A DNA stretch of 64,000 nucleotides from Bidens hawaiensis (taxonomy: Eukaryota; Streptophyta; Magnoliopsida; Asterales; Asteraceae). Below, one piece after another: positions 60,101 to 64,000 of the stretch. Where the stretch lies: NCBI GenBank assembly GCA_021521415.1, contig JAIQDT010005006.1:158191-222190 (forward strand), read 5' to 3'. Made by a program: the position numbers and the translations under genes. Position 1 is the stretch's first letter. The number at the start of each line of letters is the position of its first letter. Under the pieces are notes generated by a model, which saw nothing but the letters and a program-made list of their open reading frames with translations, was not told the DNA's origin and did no database searches.

Positions 60101-63072
60101 ATGATAGAAAATATGTGTAGGCATGTAAAGAAACAGAGCATTCAGTGAACCATTCGGCACAAAGTTTGTTTATTTAATTTATGAACAAACATGAACAAAA
60201 CTGTTTGTTCATTACTTCATTTAGTTAAATGAACGAGCATGAACCCATGTCTCATTCGTTCATTTATGTTCGGAAGTTTATGGTTCTTTACGTTCGTTTG
60301 TTTATGTTCACTCATATATTCATTTGAACTTTTAGTCTCATTACAGTTTACTCTAGTTTTAAGAGATTCAAATATCACCCATTACAATTTAGTTTTGTTC
60401 TATTAAATTTTTGGCCCAATAGTTTGATGTTCACGTTTACTTTTAATTGGTGTTCGATCATCTATGTTCAATTATGTTCATATACGTTAATGAACCATTC
60501 ATTTATGCTGTTAATGAATGAAAATAAATGAACACGTTCATTTTCTTAACAAATAAACATGATCGTTTGCTCGGTAATTAAACAAACGAACACGCCTCAT
60601 TTGCGGTCGTTCGGTTCATTTACAGGCCTAAATATGTATGAGCCTACGAGGACACATGATTGATAATTATAACATCCCACCTCTCATACCAACTAATGTT
60701 GTCCACAAACACTCTAACTGTGAAGTTTTCCTCTTATTCACACAGAACGTACCCAACATGTGTTGTTGGTATTTGAGGTGGGACATTATTATGAATCTAG
60801 CATCTCTCTTATTTACTGCCAATGTGAGATTTGTCTAGGGTGTTACAGATACACACTCATATACAGAAATGTACAACATAAGTTTGAAAAAATAAAATTG
60901 TAGGATTATACCTTAGATCTGCATTTATTCATAATATCAATAAACTCATTTCTGCCTATCCCAGTGAGTCGCAATGCATCAGCAGCACTAAAATTTGGAA
61001 TGCGATCATAAGACTGTTCTGCATTCAAAACCAACATCAGTCTGCACATATGGAAATATTAATAGCATTTTTCAAACTTGTGTCCTCAGATAACAGAACC
61101 TAGTACCATTTTTCATGACTTCAAATAAAATATCGCAATAGTATCTGAATGGAGTAACCCTCATTACACGACAAACATACTCTGCAAGATGATAAGGAAA
61201 CAGCTGCAAGAAAAAACAAAAACATCATTAATTGCATCATTCAATCACGGAAACCTAATAAGAATCAAAATAAACACTTAATTCATTTTTAAGGTTATTA
61301 GTGAACCAACAAAGACAACATAAAGAACATGGATAAAACATGAGTGTCATCATACTAGATATAGTGTGCATGTTTAGTTTACCGCCAAATTCTTTCGAAG
61401 ATAACGCATCATATCCTCATAATATTCACTTTCCCTGCATACTTTACGCACAAAAGAAGTACGCCATAGGAGCCTTCTCTTTATACAATGTGCAATTATC
61501 CTGCACTTTCATAGAAGGTTCAATAACTCCATGCTTAATCAAGTTAGAAGTCTCAAAGTTTACTCCTTTATATGAAACTTAAAACACCTTAACCCAATGA
61601 CCAAAGATTTATACATTTCCAACATTTAAGTCAAATTTTCATGTACATAAGTAACAGAATTGATATGAACATTGTTACATATTGAGTGTCAACATTTGTT
61701 TATTTGTTTAATTGCTACCAAGATATTCACTCTATCCCACAAACAGCAACAATTAGGGTTCCCTTTTGAACAAAGTTTCAACCAGAACTTTTCATCTCTG
61801 TCCATTAGTAATCACCTCTTGAAGAATGTCCCTAACTTGATCACTACTCTTTTAACATTTTCAGTAAACTAAGTGATCCTGCAAACATATATAGCATCCT
61901 TTGTTGATGAAAAGATTATAACTTGTGAAATTGTAAACAGGTTTTCCAAGAATTGGTATCAATCTTAGCAGATGCAACTAGCAGATCAAATTCAATTAAA
62001 CATCAGCAAGAATCTTAATCATGATTGAGATGTTTTATTATCTATTATGAGCATCTGTTAGTCCAACAATTGCCACATTACTCAAATTTCAAACCACCTG
62101 CTAGTCTGCTACATTAACCTAATCAATAATCAAACAAAATTCAAGTTTACAGGAAACAAAGGAAGACAAACAAGCATCGTAACATCTATTGTTGAATAGA
62201 CAGATTATAACTTATAATAATGTAAACAGGTTTTTGAATAGCTCGTATCAATTTTTGAAGGTGCAACTAGAAAGCCAACTTTAATTCAATATCAGCATAA
62301 TTACAATCATAAATGACATATTTGTTTATTTACCAAATTTGAGCATTTGTTAGTTCAACAATAGCCACATTACTCTAATAATCAAAGAAATGCAAGTTTA
62401 CTACAAACAAAGGTAGAACAACAAGCATCAAAGCATCTATTGTTGCATGAACAGATAATAAGTCATGAAACCGCAAACAATTTTCTGAAGAGGTGGTATC
62501 AGTTTTAGCTGGTGCAATTAGAAAATCAAATGCAATTACATATCAGCAGAACTAGAATTATAATTGACGTGCTTTCGTATCTAATTTGACACATTACTCT
62601 AATTTCAAACAACTTGCTCCATTAACCTAATCAATAATAATAATAATAATAATAATGCAAGTTTACAGTAAACAAAGGAAGACAAACAAGCATCATAACC
62701 TATTGTTGGATAGCCAGGTTGCCAAATTCAATTAAACATATGCAGAATTTAGAATTACAATCATGATTAACATGTTTTGTTATCTAATTTGAGCATCTAT
62801 TATATTAGTCCAGCAATAGCCACATTACTCTAATTTCAAACCACCTGATCCATTAACCTAATTAATAATCAAACAAAATGCAAGTTTGCTGCAAATATTG
62901 AAGAATATACAAGTGATTAAGTAACTAGAAACAAACAAACCTACCTTCTATGCCATTCATCCTTAGAATTCAAACTGGCTTGAAGACGTTTAGGGAGACT
63001 CTCCCAAGAGCATTCCTCCTTAATCGCTCTTAATATCAACTGCTCCTCTATCGTCGATTGTAACTGCAGCAT
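54158..63072 (-). CDS. FAM91A1: FAM91 family protein (FAM91A1 orthologue), 10 exons
   Basis: Exons 63072-62945, 61500-61383, 61203-61107, 61018-60912, 59928-59806, 59231-59078, 58362-58302, 58213-57861, 57163-55792 and 54401-54158 join in phase, all GT-AG, to give 918 aa (human FAM91A1 is about 838). The FAM91_N domain starts at once (MLQLQSTIEEQLILRAIKEE) and includes YYEDMMRYLRKNLALFPYHL, NFSAADALRLTGIGRNEFID and EPWWGVCLVNFTLEEFK. Exon 8 gives LLYAVFVVSSENSTVAELAT. The FAM91_C domain covers roughly 385-840. In animals FAM91A1 binds TBC1D23 and WDR11 to capture endosome-derived vesicles at the trans-Golgi, and a similar role in plants is inference. A 5' leader intron (63209-63125) is likely. 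Introns hold tandem repeats, a hAT MITE and a SINE. Exon 7 uses the upstream of two close AG sites to stay in frame. Confidence 0.9.
55090..55710. repeat. Tandem duplication in FAM91 intron 9, one copy holding a SINE
   Basis: The block starting AACAATAAAGTCGGATTTT at about 55093 recurs at about 55489. The 3' part (GGTGTTAAAACAT through GGAGGAAAAGTATTTTTC) occurs at 55418-55483 and 55624-55697. Copy 1 is split by the SINE and extra sequence at about 55152-55312, while copy 2 is not. Copy 2 has a run of about 32 T residues at 55590-55623. Confidence 0.85.
55152..55312 (-). mobile_element. Au-like SINE in FAM91 intron 9
   Basis: On the minus strand, GGTAAGGCTGTCTACATCTT, then ACCCTCCTCAGACCCTACC and TGGGATATACTGAGTACGATG with an ATG/TTG-rich tail, closely resembles the 3' half of the plant Au SINE. 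Flanks resemble AGCTACGA on one side and AGCTGAGA on the other, a possible decayed target duplication. Confidence 0.65.
57290..57730. repeat. GAACAAACG-rich MITE remnant in FAM91 intron 8
   Basis: Repeats of AACGAACATGAAC type and their complements fill the intron between exons 8 and 9. They resemble the interior of the element at 60118-60630, but clear ends were not found. Confidence 0.5.
60118..60630. mobile_element. hAT-type MITE (513 bp) in FAM91 intron 4
   Basis: Left end TAGGCATGTAAA and right end, read inward, TAGGCCTGTAAATGAACC. The 8-bp flanks AATATGTG (60110-60117) and AATATGTA (60631-60638) match at seven of eight positions. The interior is rich in GTTCATTTATGTTCG and its complement. 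No ORF. Confidence 0.8.
61880..62910. repeat. Diverged tandem repeat (about 4 units of 250-290 bp) in FAM91 intron 1
   Basis: The order GTAAACAGG..TTTT, GGTATCAAT..., TTGAGCATCTGTTAGTCCAA, GCCACATTACTC, CAAGTTTACAG..AAACAAAGG recurs from about 61880, 62180, 62420 and 62690. Units differ by substitutions and small deletions. A (TAA)n run lies at 62631-62655. Confidence 0.75.
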
Positions 63073-63300
63073 ACTATCAATATCCAAACACCTCAATTAC
63101 TCGTAATCAACAAGATATCCTATCCTGCAACGATAAAATTGAATCAATCTCAGAAACGTATATTAATTAGATTTAGGTATTCATTCAAGAGCAATGTGTT
63201 GTTACGTACCTCAATTATTAGGTTAATTATTAATGCGATTCAATTACAAAGGACATGCGTGATGATTACGCGTGAAATTTAAAAGGAATTGGATGGATGC

Positions 63301-64000
63301 ATGGATGGATGAATGAATGAATGAATGTTAGGGTTTTATGAATGAATGGAATGACGGAGATCTCTTGTATTGAATCATAATAATCATGCAGGGGTCATAA
63401 TCATAATGATTTCGTTAATTATGACGCAAGCAATTCAATTGCATGTCGGAGATGACCACCTTTTTTCAATTTCAACTTTAAACTTTAGCTTTCTTGTACG
63501 GCATGACCTACTAGACGGGTGCCTGCAGCGAGTGTTTGAACCTGTTAATCAAGTACAAATATAAGTGTTTATTGTTCGGTTAAAACACTGAAATCGTTTA
63601 AATCGGTCATTGGTTTGACTTCTTTTTTCTTTTTCTTTTTTACTCTCGGTTTGTTGGTCGGTTTCAAAATTTTCAAAACGTAATGGACGGTTGGTTCGCG
63701 GTTTATATTGGCAACCGGTCATATGAAACCAGAAAAGACCGTAATTTAACCTAATTGCAATATGATTCCTTTTGTAATCTTTGTTGTTATTATTTCACGT
63801 CCTAGATGTTCCATTAATATTTTACCATTTATGTGGCTAAAATTATCATTTTTTATTTATGATCATCTCAAATATCATATTATGTTGGTTTTTAGTTAAA
63901 ATTGATGGTACATTTAAATTATTAATTATTTTAAACTAAATTTATTATTAAAGTTTAAACTGTGAAACCAAACTGGAACCAGGCCGTTAGTAACGATTCG
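63301..64000. other. Region upstream of FAM91
   Basis: Contains a (GAAT)n/(GGAT)n microsatellite at about 63290-63345 just upstream of the leader, then AT-rich DNA. An ACCGGTC/GGTTTGTTGGTCGG cluster at 63600-63725 resembles hAT MITE subterminal sequence. The element at the window's right edge is not delimited. Confidence 0.4.

Noticed and set aside
1..64000. CRISPR arrays, bacterial operons, rRNA genes, intact tRNA genes
   Set aside because: None seen. The repeats are tandem or transposon-derived, and tRNA-like boxes occur only in SINE-like sequences.

Overview
The window is nuclear DNA of a flowering plant: AT-rich, with long intergenic spaces, GT-AG introns and a dense load of plant transposons. 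The families seen (Tat-lineage Gypsy, gag-type Copia, hAT, Helitron, PIF/Harbinger MITEs, an Au-like SINE) and the wording of the Copia gag remnant suggest a eudicot, most probably Asteraceae. That placement is inference. No bacterial features are present.

Four host genes are supported. (1) A four-exon gene at 10357-26133 (+) encodes a 207-aa protein that looks plastid-targeted, with one membrane segment and charged helices. Its third intron carries a complete 12.2-kb Gypsy element. (2) A five-exon coiled-coil gene at 32691-35451 (+) is broken by a one-base frameshift in exon 2. (3) A single-exon classical arabinogalactan protein gene lies at 45986-46321 (-). (4) A ten-exon FAM91 orthologue (54158-63072, -) reconstructs to 918 aa with every splice phase consistent. 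FAM91 proteins act in endosome-to-Golgi vesicle capture.

The rest is mostly mobile DNA. From left to right: an eroded hAT (zinc finger MYM-type) fragment (1-383); a gag-only Copia element with matching 372-bp LTRs and a 5-bp target duplication (2110-5123); small hAT MITEs (5241-5525, 6992-7599); a PIF/Harbinger MITE inside intron 2 of gene 1 (10861-11682); a young Tat-lineage Gypsy element (13346-25577) that also carries a five-exon antisense gene with its own TATA box; two oppositely facing Helitron 3' ends (26512, 30202) with a Harbinger MITE and a hAT MITE between them; another hAT MITE (36352-36765); a complete hAT element with an intact four-exon transposase (37647-41974); a Helitron that captured the end of a WEE1 kinase gene (42694-45776); a third Helitron 3' end (49563); a SINE (50174-50309); and an eroded Copia (52060-53300). 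FAM91 introns also hold an Au-like SINE, a hAT MITE and tandem repeats.

Most elements were delimited by matching termini and target-site duplications read directly from the sequence. The most unusual items are the spliced antisense gene in the Gypsy element, the gag-only Copia with a second in-frame ORF, the WEE1-carrying Helitron, and a SINE insertion whose empty site survives in a neighbouring tandem copy.
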